A stretch of DNA of 64,000 bases. Source: Thalassovita sp. (GTDB lineage Bacteria; Pseudomonadota; Alphaproteobacteria; Rhodobacterales; Rhodobacteraceae). Positions within the stretch are counted from its first letter, which is position 1; each line of letters begins with the position of its first letter. The position numbers and the translations under genes are program-made. Under the pieces are notes generated by a model, which ran no database searches, was not told the DNA's origin, and saw only the letters and a list, made by a program, of their open reading frames with translations. Where the stretch lies: the NCBI GenBank assembly GCA_029212905.1, contig JARGPB010000013.1, positions 1 to 64,000 on the forward strand, read 5' to 3'. Below, one piece after another: positions 42,293-50,249 of this stretch.

Positions 42293-43450
42293 ATGTCTCT
42301 GATTACGAATAGTTCGGCCTGGGCCGCAGATGAACATAAGATGTTCGCGGATAGCACACGCAAGCTTTTCGATGCCGAAATGGCTCCAAACATCGAAAAA
42401 TGGGCGGAGCAGGGCATTGTTGACCGCGACTTCTGGAAAACAGTCGGTCAACAGGGTGTCATGGGTGGCTCGATTGCCGAAGAATATGGCGGGTTCGGTG
42501 GCGGCATCGGGTTCGATGCGATTACCGTTTACGAGCAAGGGCGCACCGGTGACACGGGTTGGGGCTATGGCATCCAGTCCATCGTAATCCATTATATCAA
42601 CGCCTATGGCAGCGAAGAACAGAAGAAAAAGTGGTTGCCGAAGCTGGTCAGCGGCGACAGTGTCGCGGCGATCGCGATGACCGAGCCAGGAACGGGCTCT
42701 GACCTCCAGAACGTCCAGACCCATGCGGAAAAGGATGGCAACCATTACAAGATCAACGGCTCGAAGATCTTCATCACCAACGGACATACAGCCGATCTGG
42801 TTGTCGTCGTGGCAAAGACCGACCGTAACGCTGGCGCCAAGGGCGTTTCGCTGATCGTTCTGGAAACCGAGGACGCCGAAGGCTTTCGTAGGGGACGGAA
42901 CCTGAAGAAGTTGGGCATGAAGGGATCGGATACGGCTGAGTTGTTCTTCGAGGATGTGCGCGTGCCTACGGCGAACCTGCTTGGCCCGGAAGAAGGGCAA
43001 GGTTTCTACCAGTTGATGAAGCAGCTCCCTTGGGAACGGCTGATGATTGGCGTTACCGCGCTAGGCTTCATTGACTTTGCCATCGATGAAACTGTGAAAT
43101 ATGTACAGGACCGCAAGGCATTTGGTAACCGCATCATGGATTTCCAGAACACACGCTTCAAATTGGCGGAATGCAAGACCAAGGCCGAATTGCTGCGCAC
43201 CTTCGTCAATGACGGGCTCGTGCGCCTCGAAAAGGGCGAACTTGATGCGGCCACGGCCTCGATGGCGAAATGGTGGGGCAGCCAGACGCAAAACGAGGTC
43301 ATGCATGAATGCCTGCAACTGCACGGCGGTTATGGTTTCATGATGGAATACCCGATCGCGCGCCTTTATGCCGACAGCCGGGTCCAGATGATCTATGGCG
43401 GCACCAACGAGATCATGAAGGAACTGATCGCACGTTCGATGGATGTTTGA
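42293..43450 (+). CDS. acyl-CoA dehydrogenase, LCAD-like
   Basis: About 385 residues. The FAD-binding region is AIAMTEPGTGSDLQNVQTHAEK. Arg and substrate contacts are in YVQDRKAFGNRIMDFQNTRFKLAE. The C-terminal motif is MIYGGTNEIMKELIARSM, with Gly where medium-chain enzymes have the catalytic Glu. This is the long-chain/isovaleryl arrangement, in which the base sits in an earlier helix. It oxidises an acyl-CoA with electrons passed to EtfAB. The start is uncertain: ATGs at 42260, 42281 and 42293 are in frame, and the family aligns from MSLITNSS. Confidence 0.9.
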   Translation: MSLITNSSAWAADEHKMFADSTRKLFDAEMAPNIEKWAEQGIVDRDFWKTVGQQGVMGGSIAEEYGGFGGGIGFDAITVYEQGRTGDTGWGYGIQSIVIHYINAYGSEEQKKKWLPKLVSGDSVAAIAMTEPGTGSDLQNVQTHAEKDGNHYKINGSKIFITNGHTADLVVVVAKTDRNAGAKGVSLIVLETEDAEGFRRGRNLKKLGMKGSDTAELFFEDVRVPTANLLGPEEGQGFYQLMKQLPWERLMIGVTALGFIDFAIDETVKYVQDRKAFGNRIMDFQNTRFKLAECKTKAELLRTFVNDGLVRLEKGELDAATASMAKWWGSQTQNEVMHECLQLHGGYGFMMEYPIARLYADSRVQMIYGGTNEIMKELIARSMDV

Positions 43451-43470
43451 TCCGTTCGGTGCCGGGGGGG

Positions 43471-44637
43471 TTATTCTTCTCCCGGCCCGAGGATATCTTC
43501 GCTGTGCTCCCCCAGTCGAGGGGCAGGGCGGTGATCATGCCGCGCCGGCGTTGCCGAGAATCGTATCGGCGGGCGTGTCGTCCAGATCGCACCTTCGGTT
43601 GGGTGATCAATCTGTTGAAAGAACCCGGTCGCGGCAAGATGGGGATCGTTCGGCAAATCCGACAGGTTGCGCACCGGCATGGCGGGTATGTCGGCATTCT
43701 CCATCAGGGCAAGCCAGTCATCTGTTGTCCGAGTTAGGGCAATCTGCGCCACCATATCGTATACAGCGCCGATGTTGCGGCTACGGGTGTCCATGTCAGT
43801 GACCCAGACGTGGTCGATCATGTCATCGCGCCCGACCGCCTTGAAGAACCGCGCCCATTGTACGTTGGTGTAGGGCAGAATTGTGATATATCCATCTGCC
43901 GTCTTAACCGGACGCCTATGCGGAACCAGCATCCGGGCATAGCCGAAATCCTGCGGGGTCTCTTCGAAGGTGGCACCATCCAGATGTTCGGCCAGCAGGA
44001 AGGCGGCCAGCGTCTCAAACATCGGCACCTCGACATGCTGGGCTTCTCCCGTACGCTCGCGGTGGAACAGGGCTCCCATCACGGCATAGGCGGCCGTCAC
44101 GCCGCCAAGCTTGTCGGCTAGAATCGTAGGGGCATATGCGGGCGGCGCTTCGGGATCGCGCAATGTTGCCAGGCTAGCTAACCCGGAAACCGACTGGACG
44201 GCATCGTCGAACGCGGGTCGGGCGGCATAGGGTCCGTCCTGCCCGAATCCAGTGGCAGATACCGTGATCAGGTTCGGATTTTCCTGGCGTAGGGTTTCGG
44301 GATCGAGAGACAATCTGGCTAGCGCCGCAGGCCGTATGCTTGAAATCATCACGTCGGCATCGATAAGCAGCTTGCGCAATCGATCCCGACCGGTCTGCGT
44401 CTTCAGATCGAGTACGACACTGCGCTTGTTACGGTTGGTACCCAGAAAAGCGGCGCCCATCTGTTTGTTGCGTGATGGCTGGACCTGGCGAAGAAGATCG
44501 CCCTCTGGGCCTTCCACCTTGATCACATCGGCCCCCAGATCGCCCAGCATTTGCGTCGCCAAAGGTCCGAAAACGACCGAAGTCAGATCCACGATCTTCA
44601 CGCCTTGAAGGATCGCGGGTTTTTTCTCAGCGGTCAT
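43471..44637 (-). CDS. CaiB/BaiF CoA-transferase, subunit of adjacent pair
   Basis: A 388-residue class III CoA-transferase: VKIVDLTSVVFGPLATQMLG, GADVIKVEGPEGDLLR, ATGFGQDGPYAARPAFDDAVQ. An Asp at 175 (TILADKLGGV) is at the nucleophile position. Its ATG overlaps the stop of the upstream CaiB gene (44634-45800) by 4 bp. Directly adjacent, coupled CaiB genes often encode the two halves of heteromeric transferases such as the succinyl-CoA:benzylsuccinate enzyme, so the pair probably works as one complex. It ends 20 bp from the convergent dehydrogenase gene. Confidence 0.88.
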   Translation of the reverse strand: MTAEKKPAILQGVKIVDLTSVVFGPLATQMLGDLGADVIKVEGPEGDLLRQVQPSRNKQMGAAFLGTNRNKRSVVLDLKTQTGRDRLRKLLIDADVMISSIRPAALARLSLDPETLRQENPNLITVSATGFGQDGPYAARPAFDDAVQSVSGLASLATLRDPEAPPAYAPTILADKLGGVTAAYAVMGALFHRERTGEAQHVEVPMFETLAAFLLAEHLDGATFEETPQDFGYARMLVPHRRPVKTADGYITILPYTNVQWARFFKAVGRDDMIDHVWVTDMDTRSRNIGAVYDMVAQIALTRTTDDWLALMENADIPAMPVRNLSDLPNDPHLAATGFFQQIDHPTEGAIWTTRPPIRFSATPARHDHRPAPRLGEHSEDILGPGEE

Positions 44638-45800
44638 TTAGTTGCCCAACCTTTTTTTGAACGAGGGTAGAACTCGGCGCGAAGGGCTTTGCCTTCCGCA
44701 TCGAAGGCCGGGCAGGGGCCCAGTGTCGTTTCGCCGACGCTGCGCCGGATCGGGGGTGTCGGGACCTTGATCTCGCCGGAGGGTGTGCCAATCACGGACC
44801 GGTCAAGCTGAGGGTGATCGGACAGGGTCGCCACGTCGTTCACGGCCCCGGAGGCAATGCCCGCAGCGTCAAGCCGCTTCAGCATCTCGGCGCGGTCATG
44901 AGAGGAGAACACGGCCTTGATGAGCGCTTCGAGCGCGGGCTTGTTTTCAATTCGCGCCGTGTTGTCGTGAAACCGGGGGTCGGTTGCCAGAGGCGCGTCG
45001 CCCAGTATGTGTTCACAGAACCGTTGCCATTCGCCGCTGTGCTGCACGGTAATGACGACAAGCTGACCGTCCTTGCACGCATAGGCCCCGTACGGGCAGA
45101 TGACCGTGTGGTTCAGTCCGACACGGGGTGTCGGCTTGCCAAGGTAATCGTGATATAGCAGCGGAACCGACATCCAGTCGGCCATCACGTCAAACATTGC
45201 CACCGAAACACCGCTGCCCTTGCCGGTGCGATCACGCCCGACAAGTGCTTCGCAAATTCCGGCATGGGCTGTCATACCGGTGGCAATATCGCAGACGGAA
45301 ACGCCAACCCGCCCCGGTCCGTCCGCCGTGCCGGTCACCGATGCCAGACCGCTTTCGCATTGCACCAGAAGATCATAGGCCTTGGCATTGCGCATCGGAC
45401 CGTCCTCACCGTATCCGGTGATGTCGCAGGTCACGAGACGCGGGAACCTCTCTCGCAGCGTGGCGGAATCGAGCCCAAGCTTGACCAGCGCGCCCGGCAG
45501 CAGGTTTTGAATAAACACATCCGCGTTTTCCAGCATCCTGAGCAGGATTTCCCGGTCCTCGCCGGCTTTAATATCCAGGGCGACCGATTCTTTCCCTCGG
45601 TTCAGCCATGTGAAATAGGCGCTTTCACCATTGGCGGCGGTATCGTAGGCGCGGGCGAAATCGCCTGTGCCCTTGCGTTCGATCTTGATCACGCGCGCGC
45701 CGGCATCGGCCAGTCGCGAGGAGCAAAAAGGCGCGGCGACTGCCTGTTCCAGCGCAACTATGAGTTTGCCAGAAAGGGGGGCTAAATCTGAACCTGACAT
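44634..45800 (-). CDS. CaiB/BaiF CoA-transferase, subunit of adjacent pair
   Basis: 388 residues. The opening LIVALEQAVAAPFCSSRLAD is the BbsF/itaconate-transferase-like variant (E-Q-A-V-A-A-P) of the family start. GARVIKIERKGTGDFARAYD and ITGYGEDGPMRNAKAYDLLVQ follow, with the nucleophile-position Asp171 in VSVCDIATGM. The start at 45800 (GGGAAA upstream) is used, and a longer in-frame start at 45863 would run through the operator. It is first in a two-gene operon and its promoter region carries the best copy of the CTAAC palindrome. Confidence 0.88.
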   Translation of the reverse strand: MSGSDLAPLSGKLIVALEQAVAAPFCSSRLADAGARVIKIERKGTGDFARAYDTAANGESAYFTWLNRGKESVALDIKAGEDREILLRMLENADVFIQNLLPGALVKLGLDSATLRERFPRLVTCDITGYGEDGPMRNAKAYDLLVQCESGLASVTGTADGPGRVGVSVCDIATGMTAHAGICEALVGRDRTGKGSGVSVAMFDVMADWMSVPLLYHDYLGKPTPRVGLNHTVICPYGAYACKDGQLVVITVQHSGEWQRFCEHILGDAPLATDPRFHDNTARIENKPALEALIKAVFSSHDRAEMLKRLDAAGIASGAVNDVATLSDHPQLDRSVIGTPSGEIKVPTPPIRRSVGETTLGPCPAFDAEGKALRAEFYPRSKKGWATK

Positions 45801-45833
45801 GAGTTTCCCGAAAATGTTCCAAAGAGGTTGACT

Positions 45834-45855
45834 AAATCTAACATTTGTTAGATTT
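45834..45855. promoter_or_regulatory. TCTAAC-N4-GTTAGA operator, best copy 3
   Basis: AAATCTAAC (45834-45842), ATTT, GTTAGATTT (45847-45855): perfect 9-bp arms. It lies between the divergent CaiB pair (start 45800) and the DUF35 gene (start 45905) and can control both directions. Confidence 0.85.
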
Positions 45856-45904
45856 ATTATCAATACGCTTAACCAGAGAATTGATTACTTGAAGGAGAAC
45901 GCCG

Positions 45905-46282
45905 GTGCCGGACGCCAAAGGACCAGACCAGATTTTCCAGGGCGCACTGACAAAGGGAGAGATCCTGCTGCCAAAGTGCGAAGACTGCGAGGCCTATCAT
46001 TTTTTCCCGCGCGTCCTGTGTCCCCATTGTCATGGCGCCGCGATTTCATGGAAGCAGGCCACCGGCAAGGGACGGGTCCACACCACAACCGTCGTGCGCC
46101 GAAAGCCCGAACGGGGAGGTGACTACAATGTGTGCGTTGTCGAGCTGGACGAGGGCGTTCGGATGATGAGCCGGGTCGAGGGCATTGCTCCAGGTGAGGT
46201 CGCCATCGACATGGCTGTAACCGCTTTCGTGAGCGAGGCCGAGGGCGCTCCGGCCGTGCTTTTCAAGCCATCGGAGGGATAA
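45905..46282 (+). CDS. DUF35 / OB-fold zinc-ribbon protein, GTG start
   Basis: A 125-residue protein. The zinc ribbon CEDCEAYHFFPRVLCPHCHG (CxxC...CxxC) is followed by the OB-fold part GKGRVHTTTVVRRKP and ends with a conserved hydrophobic segment near FVSEAEGAPAVLFKP. DUF35 proteins form complexes with thiolase-superfamily enzymes. In steroid side-chain degradation the DUF35 domain of ChsH2 supports the aldolase Ltp2. The Ltp2-like gene starts 3 bp downstream, so this is its likely partner. The GTG start has AAGGAG 7 nt upstream. Confidence 0.88.
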   Translation: MPDAKGPDQIFQGALTKGEILLPKCEDCEAYHFFPRVLCPHCHGAAISWKQATGKGRVHTTTVVRRKPERGGDYNVCVVELDEGVRMMSRVEGIAPGEVAIDMAVTAFVSEAEGAPAVLFKPSEG

Positions 46283-46285
46283 GAT

Positions 46286-47437
46286 ATGACCGCTGAACTT
46301 CGGGGAAAATCCGCCATCGTGGGAACCGGTCATGCCGGTTTTGGAGAGGCACATGGTCTGACGGCATATGATGTCATGGCGCAGTCCGCACTTGCAGCGC
46401 TTGGCGATGCCGGGCTGAATCTGTCCGACGTCGATGGGCTGTTCTGCACCATGATGGAAGACAGCATGCCGGCGCTTATGGCGGCTGAGTATCTGGGCAT
46501 TCAGCCGCGTTTCATTGATGGCACGATGTCGGGTGGATCATCCTTCGTGAATTATCTGACGTCAGCGACCATGGCGCTTGATGCCGGCCTGTGTGATGTC
46601 GCCCTGATTGTTTATGGCTCCAACCAGCGCACCGCGTCGGGCAGACTGGTGACCGCCTCGCGCCCGCCGGCCTATGAGGCGCCGTACAATCCGCGCTATC
46701 CGATCTCGGCATATGCGATGGCCGCGGCGCGGCACATGCATGAATACGGCACCACCCGCGAACAACTGGCCGACGTGGCCGTTGCCGCGCGGGCCTGGGC
46801 GCACCACAATCCCGAAGCGTTCGAGCGCGGCCCGCTGACCCGCGAGGACGTGTTGGGCGCGCGCATGGTGGGCGATCCGTTGACCGTGCGCGATTGTTGT
46901 CTTGTCACCGACGGCGGCGGCGCGATCGTAATGGTCCGCGCGGACCGCGCCCGGGATTTCCCAAAGGCGCCTGTCTATGTGCTGGGCAGTGCTGCGGAAA
47001 GCTCGCACCGGCAGATTTCGCAGATGAAAGATTTCACCGTGACCGCCGCCCGCGACTCGGGCGCGCGCGCCTTTGCTGCGGCCGGAGTGACCGCTGCGGA
47101 CATCCAGGCGGTCGAGCTTTATGATGCCTTCACCATCAATACCATCCTGTTTCTTGAAGATCTGGGGTTCTGCGCCAAGGGCGAGGGCGGGGCCTTCGTC
47201 GAAGGCGGGCGCATCGCGCCTGGCGGCATCTTGCCTGTTAACACGAATGGCGGGGGCCTGTCCTGCGTGCACCCCGGGATGTACGGAATCTTCACCGTGA
47301 TCGAGGCTGCGCGTCAGATCCGTGGCGACGCGCCGGGCATTCAGTTGAAGGATATCGACCTGGCGCTGGCGCATGGCAACGGCGGTGTGCTGTCCAGTCA
47401 GGTCACGGCAATACTTGGATCGCAAAACACGCTCTGA
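46286..47437 (+). CDS. Ltp2-like thiolase-fold protein lacking the catalytic Cys
   Basis: 383 residues of the SCP2-thiolase/lipid-transfer fold: AIVGTGHAGFG, then FIDGTMSGGSSFVNYLTSAT, where the thiolase nucleophile Cys is replaced by the GGSS stretch at 83-86. It also has ELYDAFTIN with Tyr279 and CVHPGMYGIF with Tyr333. In Ltp2-type retro-aldolases two Tyr residues in these regions act as catalysts and the Cys is absent, so C-C cleavage of a beta-hydroxyacyl-CoA to a ketone and propionyl- or acetyl-CoA is more likely than thiolysis. The adjoining DUF35 and MaoC genes match that module. Confidence 0.85.
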   Translation: MTAELRGKSAIVGTGHAGFGEAHGLTAYDVMAQSALAALGDAGLNLSDVDGLFCTMMEDSMPALMAAEYLGIQPRFIDGTMSGGSSFVNYLTSATMALDAGLCDVALIVYGSNQRTASGRLVTASRPPAYEAPYNPRYPISAYAMAAARHMHEYGTTREQLADVAVAARAWAHHNPEAFERGPLTREDVLGARMVGDPLTVRDCCLVTDGGGAIVMVRADRARDFPKAPVYVLGSAAESSHRQISQMKDFTVTAARDSGARAFAAAGVTAADIQAVELYDAFTINTILFLEDLGFCAKGEGGAFVEGGRIAPGGILPVNTNGGGLSCVHPGMYGIFTVIEAARQIRGDAPGIQLKDIDLALAHGNGGVLSSQVTAILGSQNTL

Positions 47438-47460
47438 CGGCAATTAAGGGAGGAAAGATA

Positions 47461-48318
47461 ATGCCATTGGATTTCGAGGCACTGTCGAACTGGGACTTTG
47501 AGGAAATCGAACAGACGCTGACCGAGCGGGATACCATCCTGTATGCGCTCGGCCTAGGGTTCGGCGAGGATCCGACCGACAAAAAGGAACTGGCCTACGT
47601 CTATGAGGACGGGCTGAAGACGGTTCCATCGATGGCGGTCACTATGGGGTACCCCGGCTTCTGGCTGCGCGATCCCAAGACCGGTGTGAACTGGCAGCAA
47701 GTGTTACATGGTGAACAGTGGCTGGATATCTACAAGCCGCTGCCGACCCATGGCCGGATTGTCGGCCGCAGCAAGATCGACTTCATCTCCGACAAGGGCG
47801 AGGGCAAGGGAGCCGTCATCTACCAAAGCCGCGATATCATCGACGCGGACAGCGGTGAAAAGCTGGCGCGCGTGGCGATGTCGGCCTTCTGTCGCGGCGA
47901 TGGCGGCTTTGACGGTGAAAATAAGGCGGGCCCGGCACCGGCAGCGCTGCCTGACCGCGCGCCCGATCACGTCTGTGAAATCGAAACCCTGCCGCGCCAA
48001 GCGCTCATTTATCGCCTCAGCGGCGATTTCAATCCGCTTCACGCTGACCCGGATGTCGCCCGTTCTGTCGGGTTCGACCGCCCGATCCTGCACGGTCTGG
48101 CGACCTATGGTCTGGCCGCCCGGGCGATCCTCAAGTCGGTGCTGGATTACGACGCCGCCCGGCTTGTCGGTCTGGATGTTCGGTTCTCGGCACCGGTCTA
48201 TCCCGGCGAAACCGTGCGGTTCGAAATTTGGGAAGAGGACGGCGAGGCCCGGTTTCGCGCGTCGGTCCCGGCACGCGACGTCGTTGTTCTGAACAATGGC
48301 GCCGCGCGCTTCGCGTGA
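47461..48318 (+). CDS. MaoC-family enoyl-CoA hydratase, double hot-dog
   Basis: A 285-residue two-domain hydratase of the eukaryotic MFE-2 hydratase 2 type. The N-terminal hot-dog lacks catalytic residues and binds the acyl chain. The C-terminal one carries YRLSGDFNPLHADPDVARSV (Asp189 and His194 catalytic) and FDRPILHGLATYGLA. It adds water to a bulky trans-2-enoyl-CoA to give the 3R-hydroxyacyl-CoA, the form a downstream retro-aldolase would use. GGGAGG precedes the ATG. It is the third gene in the DUF35-Ltp2-MaoC-racemase operon. Confidence 0.9.
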   Translation: MPLDFEALSNWDFEEIEQTLTERDTILYALGLGFGEDPTDKKELAYVYEDGLKTVPSMAVTMGYPGFWLRDPKTGVNWQQVLHGEQWLDIYKPLPTHGRIVGRSKIDFISDKGEGKGAVIYQSRDIIDADSGEKLARVAMSAFCRGDGGFDGENKAGPAPAALPDRAPDHVCEIETLPRQALIYRLSGDFNPLHADPDVARSVGFDRPILHGLATYGLAARAILKSVLDYDAARLVGLDVRFSAPVYPGETVRFEIWEEDGEARFRASVPARDVVVLNNGAARFA

Positions 48319-48328
48319 GGAGCAGAAG

Positions 48329-49465
48329 ATGACTCAACCGCTCAAGGATATTCTGGTGTTGGATTTCAGCACCCTTCTTCCCGGTCCGATGGCGACGCTC
48401 ATGCTTGCCGAGGCCGGGGCAGAGGTTATCAAGTTCGAACGGCCCGGGGTCGGTGAGGACGCACGCCACACGGAACCCATGATCGACGGGGAGAGCATCG
48501 GCTTTGCTGTGTTGAACCAAGGCAAGCGGTCGGTGGCCATCGACCTCAAGTCAAAGGGCGCGGTAGATGCTCTGCGGCCTTTACTTGAAAAGGCCGATGT
48601 TCTGGTAGAGCAGTTCCGTCCCGGCGTGATGGACCGGCTCGGGCTGGGATATGAGGCTGTGCGCGAGATCAATCCCGGTCTGATCTATTGTTCGATCACC
48701 GGCTATGGCCAGACCGGACCAAAGGCCAGCGCCGCTGGCCACGACCTTAACTACATCGGCGATGCGGGTATCCTGTCGCTGAGTCGCGGACCCGATGACC
48801 AACCGACAATGCCGTTCGGGCTGGTCGCCGATATCGGAGGCGGAACCTATCCGGCGGTGATGAATATCCTGCTGGCCCTGATCGCGCGGCAGGCAAGCGG
48901 GCAGGGGACGCATCTGGATATCGCCATGTCCGAGGGGGCGTTCGCCTTTGCCTATTGGGCCCATGCCGAAGGTGTGATCGCCGGGCAAAACATCGAAAGC
49001 GGCGGCAGCCGCCTGACGGGCGGCCTGGCCCGGTATCGGCTTTATACGGCTGCGGACGGGCGTCAGATCGCCGTTGGCGCGTTGGAAGAAAAGTTCTGGC
49101 AGTCGTTCTGCGATGTCATCGGTTTGCCGTCGGCGCTTCGCGATGACTGGTCCGAGCCTGATTCCTGTGCTGCGGAAGTTGCGCGTCGTCTGGGGAAACA
49201 GCCCTCGACCCATTGGGAGCCTTTGCTGGCGGCGGCAGATTGTTGCTGTTCGGTCGTAAAAACGCACGCCGAGGCGTCGCGTGACCCGCATTTCAAAGCG
49301 CGTGACGTTTTTGGGCGAACCCTGAGCATATCCGGCCAGAATGCGCCCGCATTGCCGCTACCAATTGCGCCGGAGTTCCGGTCTCCGGCCAACTCGGTCG
49401 GAGTTGCGGCCGCCTTGGGAGAAGACAATGCGCGTTACGGGCTGGACGCGCCGGACACAGATTAA
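48329..49465 (+). CDS. alpha-methylacyl-CoA racemase-like CaiB protein
   Basis: 378 residues of the CaiB/BaiF fold but with the racemase active site: His138 in AAGHDLNYIGDAGIL, Asp168 in LVADIGGGTYPAV and Glu253 in VGALEEKFWQSF. The His-to-Asp (30) and Asp-to-Glu (85) spacings are those of Mycobacterium MCR (126/156/241). It should interconvert 2R- and 2S-methylacyl-CoA, which is needed before beta-oxidation of methyl-branched chains such as isoprenoid or sterol side chains. AGGAG lies 6 nt before ATG 48329. It closes the DUF35-aldolase-hydratase operon. Confidence 0.88.
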   Translation: MTQPLKDILVLDFSTLLPGPMATLMLAEAGAEVIKFERPGVGEDARHTEPMIDGESIGFAVLNQGKRSVAIDLKSKGAVDALRPLLEKADVLVEQFRPGVMDRLGLGYEAVREINPGLIYCSITGYGQTGPKASAAGHDLNYIGDAGILSLSRGPDDQPTMPFGLVADIGGGTYPAVMNILLALIARQASGQGTHLDIAMSEGAFAFAYWAHAEGVIAGQNIESGGSRLTGGLARYRLYTAADGRQIAVGALEEKFWQSFCDVIGLPSALRDDWSEPDSCAAEVARRLGKQPSTHWEPLLAAADCCCSVVKTHAEASRDPHFKARDVFGRTLSISGQNAPALPLPIAPEFRSPANSVGVAAALGEDNARYGLDAPDTD

Positions 49466-49496
49466 ATCCCGTTGACGTGCTGGTGGTGAATCACTA

Positions 49497-49514
49497 TTCT
49501 AACAATTGTTAGAA
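49497..49514. promoter_or_regulatory. TCTAAC-N4-GTTAGA operator, copy 4
   Basis: TTCTAAC (49497-49503), AATT, GTTAGAA (49508-49514): perfect 7-bp arms, fully palindromic including the spacer. It lies 15 bp before the ATG of the transglutaminase-like gene, overlapping the expected promoter or leader. Confidence 0.8.
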
Positions 49515-49529
49515 AAATGGAGAGATCCA

Positions 49530-50249
49530 ATGGCCGAGTCCGATGACCACCTGCCTGCAGAAGCCGAGCGCTTTGTCATGCCGTCGCACTATGTCGAAAG
49601 CGACAGCCTCGAAGTGCAGGGGTTTGCGACAGCGGCTTTGCGCGATCTTTCGCTGGATGCAACCAAGCGGGACAAGGCGATCCGTCTGTTTGAAGCGGTT
49701 CGCGACGACATTCGTTACGACCCATATTGTTTTGCGCTGGATGAAGATTCTTACCGTGCCAGCCGGATCGCAGGGGCAGAAGCGGCATTTTGCGTTCCCA
49801 AGGCGATCCTGCTTGCGGCCTGTTTGCGTGCTGTGGGTATCCCCGCCGCACTTGGGTTTGCCGATGTGCGCAACCACCTGAACACCCCTAAGCTGCAGGA
49901 GTTGATGGGGACTGACCTATTCATCTATCACGGCTACGTTCAACTGTGGCTGGATGGTGAGCCCTACAAGGTAACACCTGCATTCAACATGGAGCTGTGT
50001 GAAAGATTCGGGGTCAAGCCTCTGGTCTTCGACGGGTATCACGATGCGCTGTTCCACGAGTTCGATGAACAGGACCACCGGCACATGGAATATGTGAACG
50101 ATCGAGGGCTCTATTTCGACGCGCCCATGGACGAATTCCTGGTGGCGTTCAAGGAAACCTATCCGAAGCTGGAAGAATTCAACCGCGTACGGATTTCCAG
50201 GGATGCAAGCGGATACGATTCCGGTTTCGCAAAGGAGGATGCTTCTTGA
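49530..50249 (+). CDS. transglutaminase-like (papain-fold) protein
   Basis: A 239-residue protein with a transglutaminase-core-like layout: helix IRLFEAVRDDIRYDPYC, then EAAFCVPKAILLAACLRAVGIPA with candidate nucleophile Cys88, and YHGYVQLWLDGEPYKVTPAFN with His134. The usual third residue, an Asp after the His strand, is not obvious: the segment reads VTPAFN instead of the common D-P/T. Bacterial members are often amide hydrolases or proteases. Its place at the head of an operon with MaoC, two dehydrogenases and a crotonase, under the island's operator, suggests action on an acyl amide or conjugate, which is inference. GGAGAG precedes the ATG. Confidence 0.8.
   Translation: MAESDDHLPAEAERFVMPSHYVESDSLEVQGFATAALRDLSLDATKRDKAIRLFEAVRDDIRYDPYCFALDEDSYRASRIAGAEAAFCVPKAILLAACLRAVGIPAALGFADVRNHLNTPKLQELMGTDLFIYHGYVQLWLDGEPYKVTPAFNMELCERFGVKPLVFDGYHDALFHEFDEQDHRHMEYVNDRGLYFDAPMDEFLVAFKETYPKLEEFNRVRISRDASGYDSGFAKEDAS

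Noticed and set aside
28302..49514. Interpretation of the CTAAC palindromes as KstR or PsrA sites
   Set aside because: The spacing (AAC-N4-GTT) and flanks differ from the KstR (AAC-N2-GTT) and PsrA (GAAAC-type) motifs as I know them, and no regulator of either type is visible in the window.
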